A stretch of DNA of 64,000 nt. Source: Stomatohabitans albus. GTDB lineage: Bacteria; Actinomycetota; Nitriliruptoria; Euzebyales; Euzebyaceae. Position 1 is the first letter of the stretch. Each line of letters starts with the position of its first letter. A model generated the notes under the pieces. It was not told the DNA's origin. It made no database searches and saw only the letters and a program-made list of their open reading frames with translations. Location: assembly GCF_036336025.1 (NCBI RefSeq), contig NZ_JAYKKE010000001.1:625790-689789 (forward strand), written 5' to 3'. A program made the translations under genes and the position numbers. Below, piece after piece: positions 51,611 to 61,167 of this stretch.

Positions 51611-54322
51611 ATGTCTGACATTCTCCCATCACCGATCAACCTTGAGCAACCGTGGGCACTATCATCCCAAGACGCCCTTAGCCAGTTAGAGACCAGTGAA
51701 GAGGGCTTAACCAGGGAACATGCCGAATCAAGGTTGGCCGCCTATGGGAGGAATGAACTCCCTTCACCCGAAGCCACGCCCTGGTGGCGACGCCTATTAG
51801 ATCAGTTTGACGACATCCTTGTCTATATTTTGATGGGTGCCGCGGTCTTAAAGGCGATTAATAGTGAGTGGGTCGATTTCACGGTTATTGCCGTAGTTGT
51901 TATTGCGACAGCTGTAATCGGAGTCATTCAAGAAGGCCGCGCCGCTTCAGCACTATCAAGCCTGAAACAGATGCAGTCGTTAGATGCCCAGGTGCGCCGA
52001 GATGGTGCATGGGTGCTCGTTGATGCCGCCACATTGGTTCCTGGTGACCTCGTGCGAATCAGAGCTGGAGATCGCGTACCTGCAGATCTCCGGCTTCTCC
52101 GTGGTACCAACATGCGCCTTGATGAGGCGGCGTTAACAGGCGAATCAGAGCCGAGTGAAAAGAGCCCAGAGCCGGTTTCACGTGAAGCAGGGGTTGGTGA
52201 CCGTGCAAGCATGCTGTTCTCCGGCACCATTTTGACGGCCGGTGAAGGTGTTGGTGTCGTGGTGGCTACTGGCATGCACACGGAGATTGGCAAGATTTCT
52301 ACCCTTGTCGCAGATCAAGAAACGATTGCGACACCACTTAACCGCCAACTTGCCCACCTTGGTAAACAGCTCTCTATCCTCATTGGAGTATTAACCGTTG
52401 CGATGGTGCTCGTTGGTCGCCTCATCCATGATGCCCCAACAGAAGAATTGCTTGAAGCCGCCATTGGGTTTGCCGTAGCTGCGGTTCCTGAAGGTCTCCC
52501 TGCCCTTGTCACCATCACATTGGCGTTGGGTGTACAACAAATGGCTAAACGTAATGCGATTACCAGAAAAATGGAATCTGTTGAAACGTTGGGTGCAGTG
52601 ACGACCATTTGTTCGGATAAAACCGGCACGCTCACCCAAAATGAGATGACTGCTCGGGTTGTTATTACTACTGAAGGCACCTACCGCGTAGAGGGAACCG
52701 GATATGACCCGGAGGGTCGAGTCGTCGCGCCTGACGGGAGTAATGCGGCGTTGGCTGATCACCGTGGCCTCGCCGAACTCGTCATTGCGGGTGGGGTCAG
52801 TAACGATGCCGGCATTGAACAAACCGCAGTTGGCTGGCGTGTTGTTGGACAACCCACAGAAGGTGCGCTTGATGTGCTGGCCACCAAAGCTGGGGTCAAT
52901 ATTGATAGGGTTACCCGGGTAGCCCATGTGCCCTTTGAGTCAACGCATAAGTTCTCAGCAACCTTGGATGATGTGCCAACAGCTACGGGAACAGAGCGTG
53001 TTGTACATGCCGCCGGTGCCCCCGACCGACTCCTTGACCGTTCAACGTATCAGCGCAGCCCTGAAGGCAAGCGTGTACCCCTTGACCGAGCCATGTGGGA
53101 AGAACAACTAGAAACATTGACCGACCAGGGCCTTCGTGTACTTGCGGCTGCATCACTTCCCGGTGAGGGGTTAACCGATTTAACCCATAGCGATCTTGAT
53201 GAAGGGCTTACATTCCTTGGTTTGGTTGGCATTGTTGACCCACCACGCCCGGAAGTTATGGAGGCCATTGACCGAGCCCACCAAGCCGGTATTCGGGTGA
53301 AGATGATCACCGGTGACCACAAGGGTACGGCAACCGCAATCGCCCGTGAATTAAAGATTGCCCCACAAGAAGGCCCGGTTGAAGCCTTAACGGGTGCAGA
53401 TATTGAGCGCATGAAACAGGACGAACTCTGCCAGGTTGTGCGCGATGTAGATATCTATGCCCGCACGTCACCTGAGCATAAGTTACGTATCGTTCGTGCT
53501 TTGCAATCCCACGATGAGGTTGTGGCAATGACCGGGGATGGGGTGAATGACGCGCCCTCGATTACTCGTGCCAATGTCGGTGTGGCCATGGGAATTAAGG
53601 GTACGGAAGCTACAAAAGAAGCAGCCGACATTGTGCTGGCTGACGATAACTTTGCCACCATTGAACGGGCTGTTGAGGAAGGTAGACGGATCTATGACAA
53701 TATCCGAAAGTCGGTTGTGTTCTTATTGCCGTCAAATGGGGCCCAGTCCTTGGTGATTCTTTCAGCGATTGTGTTCGGGTACACCCTCCCATTGACCCCA
53801 CTCCAGATTCTGTGGGTCAATCTGGTCAATGCCATCACCTTGTCACTGGCCCTGGCTACTGAGCCTGCGGAACCAGGCATTATGAACCGACCACCGCGCC
53901 CCAAAGATGAACAGATTTTGAACCGTTCATCGTTGTGGCTCGTGCTCCTTGCCTCTCTGTTGATTGGTGCGGCTGCGCTGGCATCCTTCTTGATTACCCT
54001 TGACTTAAGCGGTGACCTGCCGACTGCGAGAACTACTGCGGTAACGCTTCTTATTCTTGGCCAGGGTGCCTATCTCTTTAACTGCAGACTGTTGAATACT
54101 TCTGCCTTCACACCACGAGTACTCACGGGCAACCCAACAATCTGGATTTCTGTTGGCATCATGATGGCACTCCACTTGCTCTTTACCTACGCCCCATTTA
54201 TGCAGGCCTGGTTCGCCTCTGCACCCATCGGGATCCTCCCGTGGGGACTAGCCGCTGGCTTTTCAGCACTCATCTTCTTGATTGTTGAAGCTGCTAAGGC
54301 CTGGTTACGCCAGTCTCACTGA
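51611..54322 (+). CDS. P2-type cation-transporting ATPase
   Basis: A 903-residue P-type ATPase of the Ca2+/Na+,K+ class. Actuator TGES is in DEAALTGESEPSEK, the phosphorylated Asp336 is in CSDKTGTLTQNEM, and the hinge is MTGDGVNDAPSITRANVGVAMG. The N-terminal cation ATPase domain (SQDALSQLETSEEGLTREHAE) and C-terminal cation ATPase domain with 10 membrane segments are present. VPEGLPALVTITLALG is the P2 ion-site helix. It resembles actinobacterial CtpF-like pumps; whether the ion is Ca2+, Mg2+ or Na+ is open. It stands alone between two intergenic regions. Confidence 0.9.
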   Translation: MSDILPSPINLEQPWALSSQDALSQLETSEEGLTREHAESRLAAYGRNELPSPEATPWWRRLLDQFDDILVYILMGAAVLKAINSEWVDFTVIAVVVIATAVIGVIQEGRAASALSSLKQMQSLDAQVRRDGAWVLVDAATLVPGDLVRIRAGDRVPADLRLLRGTNMRLDEAALTGESEPSEKSPEPVSREAGVGDRASMLFSGTILTAGEGVGVVVATGMHTEIGKISTLVADQETIATPLNRQLAHLGKQLSILIGVLTVAMVLVGRLIHDAPTEELLEAAIGFAVAAVPEGLPALVTITLALGVQQMAKRNAITRKMESVETLGAVTTICSDKTGTLTQNEMTARVVITTEGTYRVEGTGYDPEGRVVAPDGSNAALADHRGLAELVIAGGVSNDAGIEQTAVGWRVVGQPTEGALDVLATKAGVNIDRVTRVAHVPFESTHKFSATLDDVPTATGTERVVHAAGAPDRLLDRSTYQRSPEGKRVPLDRAMWEEQLETLTDQGLRVLAAASLPGEGLTDLTHSDLDEGLTFLGLVGIVDPPRPEVMEAIDRAHQAGIRVKMITGDHKGTATAIARELKIAPQEGPVEALTGADIERMKQDELCQVVRDVDIYARTSPEHKLRIVRALQSHDEVVAMTGDGVNDAPSITRANVGVAMGIKGTEATKEAADIVLADDNFATIERAVEEGRRIYDNIRKSVVFLLPSNGAQSLVILSAIVFGYTLPLTPLQILWVNLVNAITLSLALATEPAEPGIMNRPPRPKDEQILNRSSLWLVLLASLLIGAAALASFLITLDLSGDLPTARTTAVTLLILGQGAYLFNCRLLNTSAFTPRVLTGNPTIWISVGIMMALHLLFTYAPFMQAWFASAPIGILPWGLAAGFSALIFLIVEAAKAWLRQSH

Positions 54323-54335
54323 ACACCTGCGATCT

Positions 54336-56144
54336 TTATTCGTTAATCATCATCGCTTCAACAAAGGTGCGGTACAGCTCATCATCTGCAAGAAGCTGCT
54401 GGTGAGAACCTTGTGCGCGTACCCTGCCAGATTCAAGCACGATGATCCGGTTGGCATCTTGAACCGTTGAGAGCCGATGGGCAATGGTGATCACGGCACC
54501 ACGTTTGGCTTGATCTCTAATCACTTGCTGAATCGCGGCTTCGGTAACCGCATCAAGTTGAGCAGTTGCTTCATCTAAGAGAAGTACTGCCGGTGTGCGC
54601 ACAAGGGCACGGGCAACGGCGAGTCGTTGCCGCTCCCCTCCAGATAGATTTGTACTGCTGATAAGGGCGTCCAATTGCCCAGGTAAGGTTCGTACTTTTT
54701 GGTCGAGTTGAACCTGCTTAAGCGCATCCCAGGCTTCTTGATCCGTGCCATCGTCAAAACGAAACAGCACATTGTCACGGATGGAGCCATCTATGACAGG
54801 TGTTTCTTGTTCGACGTAGGCCATTGCACGACGGACAGTACGAACCGTGAGCTCATCATAGGAAGAGCCGTCCAAAAGGATCATTCCAGCATCAATATCG
54901 ATCAGGCGCAGGAGTACAGAAAAAACGGTGGTTTTGCCCGCCCCTGACGGTCCAACAATAGCGGTATGGCCCGTGCGTGGAATGTCGAGACTGATCTGGT
55001 TGAGTACCGGCGTTGATTCATCAGCATAGGTGACGGTCACGTCACGCAACTGAATAACTGCCGATGGGGTACCACAGTTTGTGGTAACAGCTTTTACCTG
55101 TGATGGGTCGTTGTCGTCTCGTGTCTTGTTGGGTAACTCGTCGAGTTCTTCGGGGTCTAGTCCGGCTGTCTCTCGAATTCTTTCCGCTGCGGCTAATCCT
55201 GACTGTAACTCCATAAATGCTGAGGTCAGGCTGCCAATCGGGTCAACTAAGTTGAAGGTGTAGAGCAAAAAGGCAACGAGGGCAGAGACGCTGAGCGCAC
55301 CGATACTGACCCGCCAGACCCCGAGCGCAAGGATGCCAATAATGGCGAGTTGCATCCCACCGCCCGCCACTGGCAGGGTGAATGCAGAAATCCAAATGGC
55401 CTTGATGCTGAATGCTTTCGCTGCTTCCGCATGGCTAAGAATGCGACTAATCTCACGCTGTTCCGCACCACTCGATTTAACCGTTCGGATAGCGTTAATA
55501 CGACTTACAAGCGCAGCTCCTACCTTTCCGGTTTCATCTTGGGCAAGTTTTTGGTATTGACCAATCTTTGGCACAAGTATGAGCAACATCACGCCAATAA
55601 GTACAACCGCAACAATGGTCACTACGAGTAGTACCCAGTCCAGCAATGCCATCAATACAACGGTGCCAATTAAACTAATCAACCCATTAATGAGTAGGGA
55701 AATCGACGATGTTGTTGATTCACGCAATAACACCGTGTCACTTGTAATACGGGTAACCAATTCACCAGCACCAAACTGTTGAACAAGTGATAACTTCGCG
55801 CGGATAAATCGTTTCACCAACTGCGCGCTCGCATCATAAACAACTGTTTCAGCAACCCGCCCCAACATAACTGACTGTATAAACATTGCGATAAGTCCAA
55901 TGACAAGGACAACAACAAGCAATGTAATAGGTTGTGCTAGCGACTGACCAGTACCCAAGGAATCTAGAATCAGCTTTGTCACCATCGGTGTTGCCAGTGA
56001 TGAGACCGTTCCAATCAAACCTACGACTACACCCAGAATTAAAATACTTATGTGGGGTCTGGCGAATGCCCACAGAAGATATATGTTTTCGCGTTTAAGC
56101 ACCGCTTTGTCTCGTGGTGAGTCATCAGTCTTGTTGGTGTTCAT
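54336..56144 (-). CDS. ABC multidrug/lipid exporter half-transporter (fused permease-ATPase)
   Basis: About 602 residues. Six membrane segments (about 25-300) of the ABC type I exporter fold are followed by an ATPase with Walker A GPSGAGKTT, the signature LSGGERQRLAVARAL, Walker B VLLLDEATAQLD and the His in TIAHRLSTVQ. It should dimerise for export of a drug or lipid. ATG 56144 (MNTNKTDDS) was chosen over one 24 bases upstream. It converges with the P2 ATPase over 13 bases. Confidence 0.9.
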   Translation of the reverse strand: MNTNKTDDSPRDKAVLKRENIYLLWAFARPHISILILGVVVGLIGTVSSLATPMVTKLILDSLGTGQSLAQPITLLVVVLVIGLIAMFIQSVMLGRVAETVVYDASAQLVKRFIRAKLSLVQQFGAGELVTRITSDTVLLRESTTSSISLLINGLISLIGTVVLMALLDWVLLVVTIVAVVLIGVMLLILVPKIGQYQKLAQDETGKVGAALVSRINAIRTVKSSGAEQREISRILSHAEAAKAFSIKAIWISAFTLPVAGGGMQLAIIGILALGVWRVSIGALSVSALVAFLLYTFNLVDPIGSLTSAFMELQSGLAAAERIRETAGLDPEELDELPNKTRDDNDPSQVKAVTTNCGTPSAVIQLRDVTVTYADESTPVLNQISLDIPRTGHTAIVGPSGAGKTTVFSVLLRLIDIDAGMILLDGSSYDELTVRTVRRAMAYVEQETPVIDGSIRDNVLFRFDDGTDQEAWDALKQVQLDQKVRTLPGQLDALISSTNLSGGERQRLAVARALVRTPAVLLLDEATAQLDAVTEAAIQQVIRDQAKRGAVITIAHRLSTVQDANRIIVLESGRVRAQGSHQQLLADDELYRTFVEAMMINE

Positions 56145-56212
56145 AGAAACCCCGATATGGCACGACAAACAAATGCACCCAGATCATTCTGGGTGCATGA
56201 CGCTAGTGAGTA

Positions 56213-56626
56213 CTATTCGTTCGGGCTGATATTAAACATCCAGTTGACACCAAACTTGTCAACAACCGCACCAAACTCCGCACCCCACATCTGCTTTTCA
56301 AGTTCCACGTCAATCTCACCACCTTCTGACAAGGCGTCAAAGAGAATATGACCACGATCATGGTCTTCGGTCACGATAGCCAATGAGATACTGGTGCCAT
56401 AGGAAACGGGCTCACCCGCACCATCGGTGCCCATGAAGGTCATGCCTTCCGGCGTGATCAGCTGGGCATGCATGATGTACTCAGGATGAGGCGCTTCGAT
56501 GACGCCAGCTTCTTCAAAGCTCGTCATAGACAGATCGCCACCAAACGCCTCCAGGTAAAAGGCCATGGCCTCGCGGCATTTGCCTTGGAATCGGATATAG
56601 GGGGCGAGATAATCTGTGGTTTCCAC
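56213..56626 (-). CDS. PhnB-like VOC-superfamily protein (second copy)
   Basis: About 137 residues from GTG 56626 (VETTDYLAPYIRFQGKCREA), with AAAGGA at the right distance. FYLEAFGGDLSMTSF, MGTDGAGEPVSYGTSISLAI, HILFDALSEGGEIDVEL and FGAVVDKFGVNWMFN match the protein at 49.0 kb, so the two are paralogues. ATG 56641 is an alternative start. Confidence 0.8.
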   Translation of the reverse strand: METTDYLAPYIRFQGKCREAMAFYLEAFGGDLSMTSFEEAGVIEAPHPEYIMHAQLITPEGMTFMGTDGAGEPVSYGTSISLAIVTEDHDRGHILFDALSEGGEIDVELEKQMWGAEFGAVVDKFGVNWMFNISPNE

Positions 56627-56746
56627 GAGTAATCCTTTCATGAGATGCCCGTTCGGCATCATTTCTGCACAACACTAATACGACTCGGTGGACCCTCGCG
56701 CACTACGCAAGGTGATACCTAACTCTTAGCCAGGATTGAGTGCCTT

Positions 56747-57733
56747 TTATTCGTGCGACAGTTCTGCTGAATCAAGGGATTCGTTGAACACAATTACGCG
56801 TTTACCACCTGCAGATGCTGTTTCGAAGTCAGTAAAGGCCTCAATAACCCGATCAACCGGATAGGTTTCGCTAATGACGGGGCGAATAATCCCAGCTTCA
56901 ACAATCCGAGTCAATCGCTGCAAATCTTGGTTCCGAGGAATGGTTGTTACGACCCGAATGCGCAGGCCCTCAGCGAGCAGTGAGTTCACAAGGGCTGGTG
57001 GGTTGGTTGGGGCAACCGTGGCCATGATGCCGCCAGGTACGAGAAGATGCTGGTACTCGTGCAAATTGGGTAGTTCGGCGGCACCCAAGATGGCATCATA
57101 TTGGCCTTCAATATCAGCAGGGGTAAGGTCATGATAGTTAAACAGGGTTTCTGCTCCCGCCTCACGAGCAACCTCACCGTTGTGACCAACTACAGCATCA
57201 ATCTTGTCGGTGTAGTGGCGTGCAAGCTGGATAACCGTCGACCCGATACCGCCATTTCCGCCAACGACAAGCAACCTGAGCCCTGGCTGAAACTTCAGGA
57301 CACGCAGGCACTGCATTGCGGTGAGCCCGGCTGACGGCAGTGCTGCGGCTTCAACAAGCGTGAGATTCTCTGGGGCTCGTCCAATCACCCACCGATGTGT
57401 GGTGATCATCGATTGCATCGCCCCGGACCGGCCTGGGTTCATCACGATCCCCCAAACCCGCATTCCGGTACGAATTGAACGCCAATTCGTTGGGACTTTA
57501 CGGGCAATGCCAGCATAGTCAAACCCGATACCTTTCGGGAAACCGGCACCTTGAATCACCCGCACCCGGCCAGACCGCACCATAACATCCATGTTGTTGA
57601 TATTGGATGCCGCGACTTCAACGAGTGCTTCATATGGCAGTGGCTGGGGAGGGTTGACGGACTCAACTCGGAGTACGTCTGGGTCCCCATACCGGTAATA
57701 GCGAACAGCTCGACATGTGGTCAGATCGGACAT
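56747..57733 (-). CDS. MDR-family NADPH:quinone oxidoreductase-like protein
   Basis: A 328-residue medium-chain dehydrogenase/reductase. An N-terminal GroES-like domain (YEALVEVAASNINNMDVMVRSG, GFDYAGIARKVP) is followed by a Rossmann domain with GGNGGIGSTVIQLARHY. The zinc-ligand cysteines of alcohol dehydrogenases are absent, so it is the zinc-free quinone oxidoreductase type, often induced by oxidative or electrophile stress. GGGAGG lies upstream of the ATG. It diverges from the P1B ATPase. Confidence 0.85.
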   Translation of the reverse strand: MSDLTTCRAVRYYRYGDPDVLRVESVNPPQPLPYEALVEVAASNINNMDVMVRSGRVRVIQGAGFPKGIGFDYAGIARKVPTNWRSIRTGMRVWGIVMNPGRSGAMQSMITTHRWVIGRAPENLTLVEAAALPSAGLTAMQCLRVLKFQPGLRLLVVGGNGGIGSTVIQLARHYTDKIDAVVGHNGEVAREAGAETLFNYHDLTPADIEGQYDAILGAAELPNLHEYQHLLVPGGIMATVAPTNPPALVNSLLAEGLRIRVVTTIPRNQDLQRLTRIVEAGIIRPVISETYPVDRVIEAFTDFETASAGGKRVIVFNESLDSAELSHE

Positions 57734-57792
57734 TTGGCCTCCCTTAGCTCGCCACTTCTCTTAAGCGATCCTAAGTTTTTTCGCCAAATAAT

Positions 57793-57820
57793 TTGACATA
57801 TGCGTATATTCGCATATATT
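57793..57820 (+). promoter_or_regulatory. Metal-responsive promoter with palindromic operator
   Basis: A near-consensus promoter: TTGACA (57793-57798), 16-base spacer, TATATT (57815-57820). The spacer holds ATATGCG (57798-57804) and CGCATAT (57811-57817), a perfect 7-base inverted repeat separated by TATATT. The location and sequence fit an ArsR/SmtB-type metal sensor, but no such gene is next to it. Confidence 0.7.
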
Positions 57821-57882
57821 TGATTACAACACATGCGATTGTCCCTATATATCGCACTGACTCCCGAAACCTGGTGAATCCC

Positions 57883-59949
57883 ATGAGCGCTTCATGTTGT
57901 GGCAAAGACGAAGTTACGCTTGTAGAAACAACGAATTCCGACACCCTGTCCTGGTTTAAAGACATCAACGTCTTGATTCCCATTTTCTCCGGTGTCGCAT
58001 TCCTTTCAGGCATGGGTATTGAATGGTTTGCACCATCATCCATGCACACCATTGCACACGTCCTCTTTTGGATTGGGCTCGTGCTCGGTGCTTACACCTT
58101 CGTACCAAACACCCTGAAACTCCTATTCACAAAGGGGTTTGTTGGTGTTGGGTTACTTATGACCATCAGTGCGATTGGAGCTATCGCCTTAGGCTACGTT
58201 GAAGAAGCCGCAGCGCTGGTCTTTTTGTACTCCCTTTCGGAAGCCTTAGAAAGCAAGGCCATGGAAAAGGCGCGTTCTGGGTTGCGTGAGCTCCTTAAAC
58301 TCGTTCCTGAGACCGCCACACGCATCCAAAACGGTGAAGCGGTCGAGGTTGATGTGAAAGACCTCCTTGTTGGTGATGTCATTAAGGTTCGTCCTGGTGA
58401 ACGCATCGCAACAGACGGGGTAATCCTCGTCGGCCACTCAAGTGTTGATACCTCTGCCATTACCGGCGAATCCATCCCCGTTGAGGTCGTGCCTGGTGAT
58501 CTTGTGTACGCCGGCTCAATTAATGCTTCCGGTGTGCTTGAGGTTGAAGCAACAAATGCGGGCACCGATAACTCACTGACTACCATCGTTGACCTTATTG
58601 AACAGGCTCAGTTGGAAAAGGGCGATCGTGCTCGCTTGGCTGATCGCTTGGCTCGCCCACTCGTGCCTGGGATTGTAGCTATCTCCGCCCTCGTTGCGAT
58701 CATCGGCACGCTGGTTACCGGCGATATGTCCTTGTGGGTTACTCGTGCGCTTGTGACACTCGTGGCTGCATCACCTTGTGCGCTTGCCATCTCGGTTCCA
58801 TTAACGGTGGTCAGTGCCATTGGTGCCAGCTCAAAGTTCGGTGTTGTCATTAAGTCTGGTGCGGCCTTTGAACGCTTTGGTGACATCAACCACATCGCCC
58901 TTGATAAGACCGGTACGCTCACCCGTAATATTCCCACCGTCACCCGTTTAGTTTTGGTTCGGGATGCTGACCGTGCTGAGGTTCTTGGCTGGGCTGCTGC
59001 GCTCGAAGCCCATTCCACCCACCCCCTCGCAAATGCGATTGTGAAGGCTGCACCAAAGGTATTTGAAGCAACGAACGTTGAAGAACGTGCCGGTGAAGGC
59101 GTGACTGGTTTGGTCAACGGATCTATGGTGACCGTTGGTAGCCCACGGTGGCTTGATGCTGCTGAGGCGGCCAAAGACGTTGAAGCCCTTGAAGCTGAGG
59201 GCATGACGGTTGTCATCGTTCAACGGGATGGTGTCACGGTTGGGGCAATTGGTGTACGCGATGAGCTTCGTCCAGAGGTACCCGCCGTTATCGCCGCACT
59301 TAAGGAGCGTGGTATCGGTGTAACGATGTTGACTGGCGACAATGACCGCGCCGCCCAGGCCCTTGCAGCCCAAGCTGGTATTGATGACGTGCGTTCAGAG
59401 TTGAAACCCGAAGATAAGGCTGCAGCGATTGCTGAACTCAATGCCAATATTTCTACCGCCATGGTTGGCGATGGTATTAACGATGCGCCTGCGTTGGCGA
59501 GTGCTGACCTTGGTATCGCCATGGGTGCAACCGGTTCAGATGCTGCCATTGAAACCGCTGATGTGGCCTTCACCGGCCATGACATGCGCCTCTTGCCACT
59601 CGCCATTGACCATGCGCGCCGTGGTCGCAGGATCATGATTCAGAACATTGTGATGAGCCTGGCCATCATCGTTATTCTCCTGCCCTTGTCTGTCTTTGGG
59701 GTACTTGGACTCGCGGCAGTTGTGTTTGCCCATGAGTTTGCAGAAATACTTGTCATCATGAATGGTGTTCGGGCTGGTAGAGTGGATAAACCTGAGATTT
59801 CGGCTCGTGAGTTTTATGTCGATACGTGTGCCCTTGCAGACGACGACCACGACCACGATCATGCGCACGACCAAAACGATGGCCATGCGCACGACCAAAA
59901 CCATGAAGAGAGTGGTTCTTCCACGACACCCATGACCACGGCTTCGTAA
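57883..59949 (+). CDS. P1B-type (P1B-4-like) heavy-metal ATPase with His-rich C-terminus
   Basis: About 688 residues from ATG 57883 (MSASCCGKDEV). The actuator is ITGESIP, the metal-site helix has SPC (Ser297-Pro298-Cys299), the phosphorylated Asp341 is in DKTGTLT, and TGDN and GDGINDAPALASADLGIAMG are present. There is no N-terminal HMA domain, only a Cys-Cys start. FAHEFAEILVIMNGVRAG holds the His-Glu of TM6. SPC plus His-Glu marks P1B-4 pumps (CoaT/CtpD type), which export Co2+ or Fe2+; Zn2+ or Cd2+ cannot be excluded. The C-terminal tail alternates His and Asp, a likely metal-binding tail. An earlier frame start at 57793 lies in the promoter and is rejected. Confidence 0.88.
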   Translation: MSASCCGKDEVTLVETTNSDTLSWFKDINVLIPIFSGVAFLSGMGIEWFAPSSMHTIAHVLFWIGLVLGAYTFVPNTLKLLFTKGFVGVGLLMTISAIGAIALGYVEEAAALVFLYSLSEALESKAMEKARSGLRELLKLVPETATRIQNGEAVEVDVKDLLVGDVIKVRPGERIATDGVILVGHSSVDTSAITGESIPVEVVPGDLVYAGSINASGVLEVEATNAGTDNSLTTIVDLIEQAQLEKGDRARLADRLARPLVPGIVAISALVAIIGTLVTGDMSLWVTRALVTLVAASPCALAISVPLTVVSAIGASSKFGVVIKSGAAFERFGDINHIALDKTGTLTRNIPTVTRLVLVRDADRAEVLGWAAALEAHSTHPLANAIVKAAPKVFEATNVEERAGEGVTGLVNGSMVTVGSPRWLDAAEAAKDVEALEAEGMTVVIVQRDGVTVGAIGVRDELRPEVPAVIAALKERGIGVTMLTGDNDRAAQALAAQAGIDDVRSELKPEDKAAAIAELNANISTAMVGDGINDAPALASADLGIAMGATGSDAAIETADVAFTGHDMRLLPLAIDHARRGRRIMIQNIVMSLAIIVILLPLSVFGVLGLAAVVFAHEFAEILVIMNGVRAGRVDKPEISAREFYVDTCALADDDHDHDHAHDQNDGHAHDQNHEESGSSTTPMTTAS

Positions 59950-60014
59950 TCGACAGGAAACCATTCATCACAGTTGTATTTGTGGTGAACCAACACACTG
60001 ATAAAGGTAAGGAA

Positions 60015-60227
60015 ATGCATATGAACGCACATCACATCCCCGGCGGCGGCAACCACCCCATCGAAGAAACCGAAGAGATCTACACGATTTCTGTTCACCA
60101 CATCCCTGGTGAAACCCACCCGCTTGACGACGAAGAAGTACAGGCCCACCACGTCCCAGGCCAAACCCACCCCCTCGACGACGAAGAAGAAACCCCTGTA
60201 GAGGATCGTCTTCTCGCACTGGTCTAA
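60015..60227 (+). CDS. 70-residue peptide of three HHxPGxxHP repeats, metal-binding candidate
   Basis: The sequence is built of three tandem units: AHHIPGGGNHPIEETEE, VHHIPGETHPLDDEE and AHHVPGQTHPLDDEE, each with three His and an acidic end, then a short tail. There is no membrane segment. AAGGTAAGG precedes the start (ATG 60015 or 60021). It lies 65 bases after the P1B ATPase with no terminator between, only a small hairpin (59964-59972 with 59981-59989), and is closed by a strong terminator, so it belongs to the same transcript. It should chelate metal ions as a chaperone, buffer or store. I recognise no family. Confidence 0.75.
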   Translation: MHMNAHHIPGGGNHPIEETEEIYTISVHHIPGETHPLDDEEVQAHHVPGQTHPLDDEEETPVEDRLLALV

Positions 60228-60260
60228 TTGAAAGACACGACGGCGTAACGCCGTTCACCT

Positions 60261-60300
60261 AAGAGGGTGGGCACGATTTTAGGATCGTGCCCACCCTCTT
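60261..60300 (+). terminator. Strong hairpin terminator of the metal ATPase unit
   Basis: A 17-base perfect stem, 60261-60277 with 60284-60300, with loop TTTAGG. The stem reads AAGAGGGTGGGCACGAT on the left. A weak T-rich stretch follows. Confidence 0.85.
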
Positions 60301-60343
60301 GTATATTAACGCCTGTAATTACTAATAGGTGTTTGGATGTACC

Positions 60344-61105
60344 ATGACTCTTGATGCCGATACGACCAATAGAGGCCCAACTATAAAGAATATCCTATGC
60401 CAAGTATTAGTACATTCTTTGATATTAGCAGCACTAGTATGTAGTATTTATTTGCCGTATTCGCTATCTAAATGTATTACCAGCTTAGAAGAATGTAGCA
60501 ATCATACTACTATTATTGCTAATATAGTAACATTAATTGGAATTATTTCTGTATTTACTGCCTATTATACATTTAAAAGCAATGAAGAAGAAAAAAGAAA
60601 TAGAGACTTAGTTCGATTAACTGCTTGGTGGGTATCAGGAGTAAAGAAAGGAATTCCTTCCACAGATAAAACCGTTGATCCTGATGGGTGGAATAGAGAT
60701 GAAGGTATTGTTATATCTAACACATCCGAAACACTATTCTTTAATATAGAGATATACTATAAATCAAAATATACTTTCCACAGAAAACCCTACAGACAGG
60801 ATGAAATTCAAAGAATTAAAGAATATGTAGAAGGATATTTTTATATACGATTCCTTCCTCCAGGGAAATATTTCATTAGACATCCAAACCATACTGCAGT
60901 AATGCCTAGGCCACTAGAAGAACCATTCTTCCCGATATTTATTAATAATAAATATGATATTTACTGCATTGATTACACCGATGCAATAGGAAAACGTTGG
61001 AGATGGCAGCCGAGTACAGGTATATCTGAACTAAATCAGATCTATAAAGAACGAACAGAGACAGATATAGCTGAATTAATCAACAAACTGGAAACCAAAA
61101 ACTAA
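60344..61105 (+). CDS. AT-rich orphan membrane protein
   Basis: About 253 residues from ATG 60344; GTG 60329 is an alternative. Two membrane segments (about 17-38 and 55-76) enclose a loop with Cys residues. A soluble C-terminal part of about 175 residues is rich in Tyr, Asn, Lys and Glu (EEEKRNRDLVRLTAWWVSGVKK, GIVISNTSETLFFNIEIYYKSK, GYFYIRFLPPGKYFIRHP). The composition is far more AT-rich than any neighbour, so it is recently acquired. The two-TM plus immunoglobulin-like soluble domain pattern recalls small defence or surface proteins, but I recognise no family. Confidence 0.7.
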   Translation: MTLDADTTNRGPTIKNILCQVLVHSLILAALVCSIYLPYSLSKCITSLEECSNHTTIIANIVTLIGIISVFTAYYTFKSNEEEKRNRDLVRLTAWWVSGVKKGIPSTDKTVDPDGWNRDEGIVISNTSETLFFNIEIYYKSKYTFHRKPYRQDEIQRIKEYVEGYFYIRFLPPGKYFIRHPNHTAVMPRPLEEPFFPIFINNKYDIYCIDYTDAIGKRWRWQPSTGISELNQIYKERTETDIAELINKLETKN

Positions 61106-61167
61106 ATTAACTCACCCTTTATTTTTACCGTTTCTATCCGATTACCCAGGCAAACGTTAACGATGCG

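Noticed and set aside
57793-57882. Longer N-terminus for the P1B ATPase
   Set aside because: The upstream part coincides with the -35/-10 promoter and its operator; MSASCC at 57883 is a better start.
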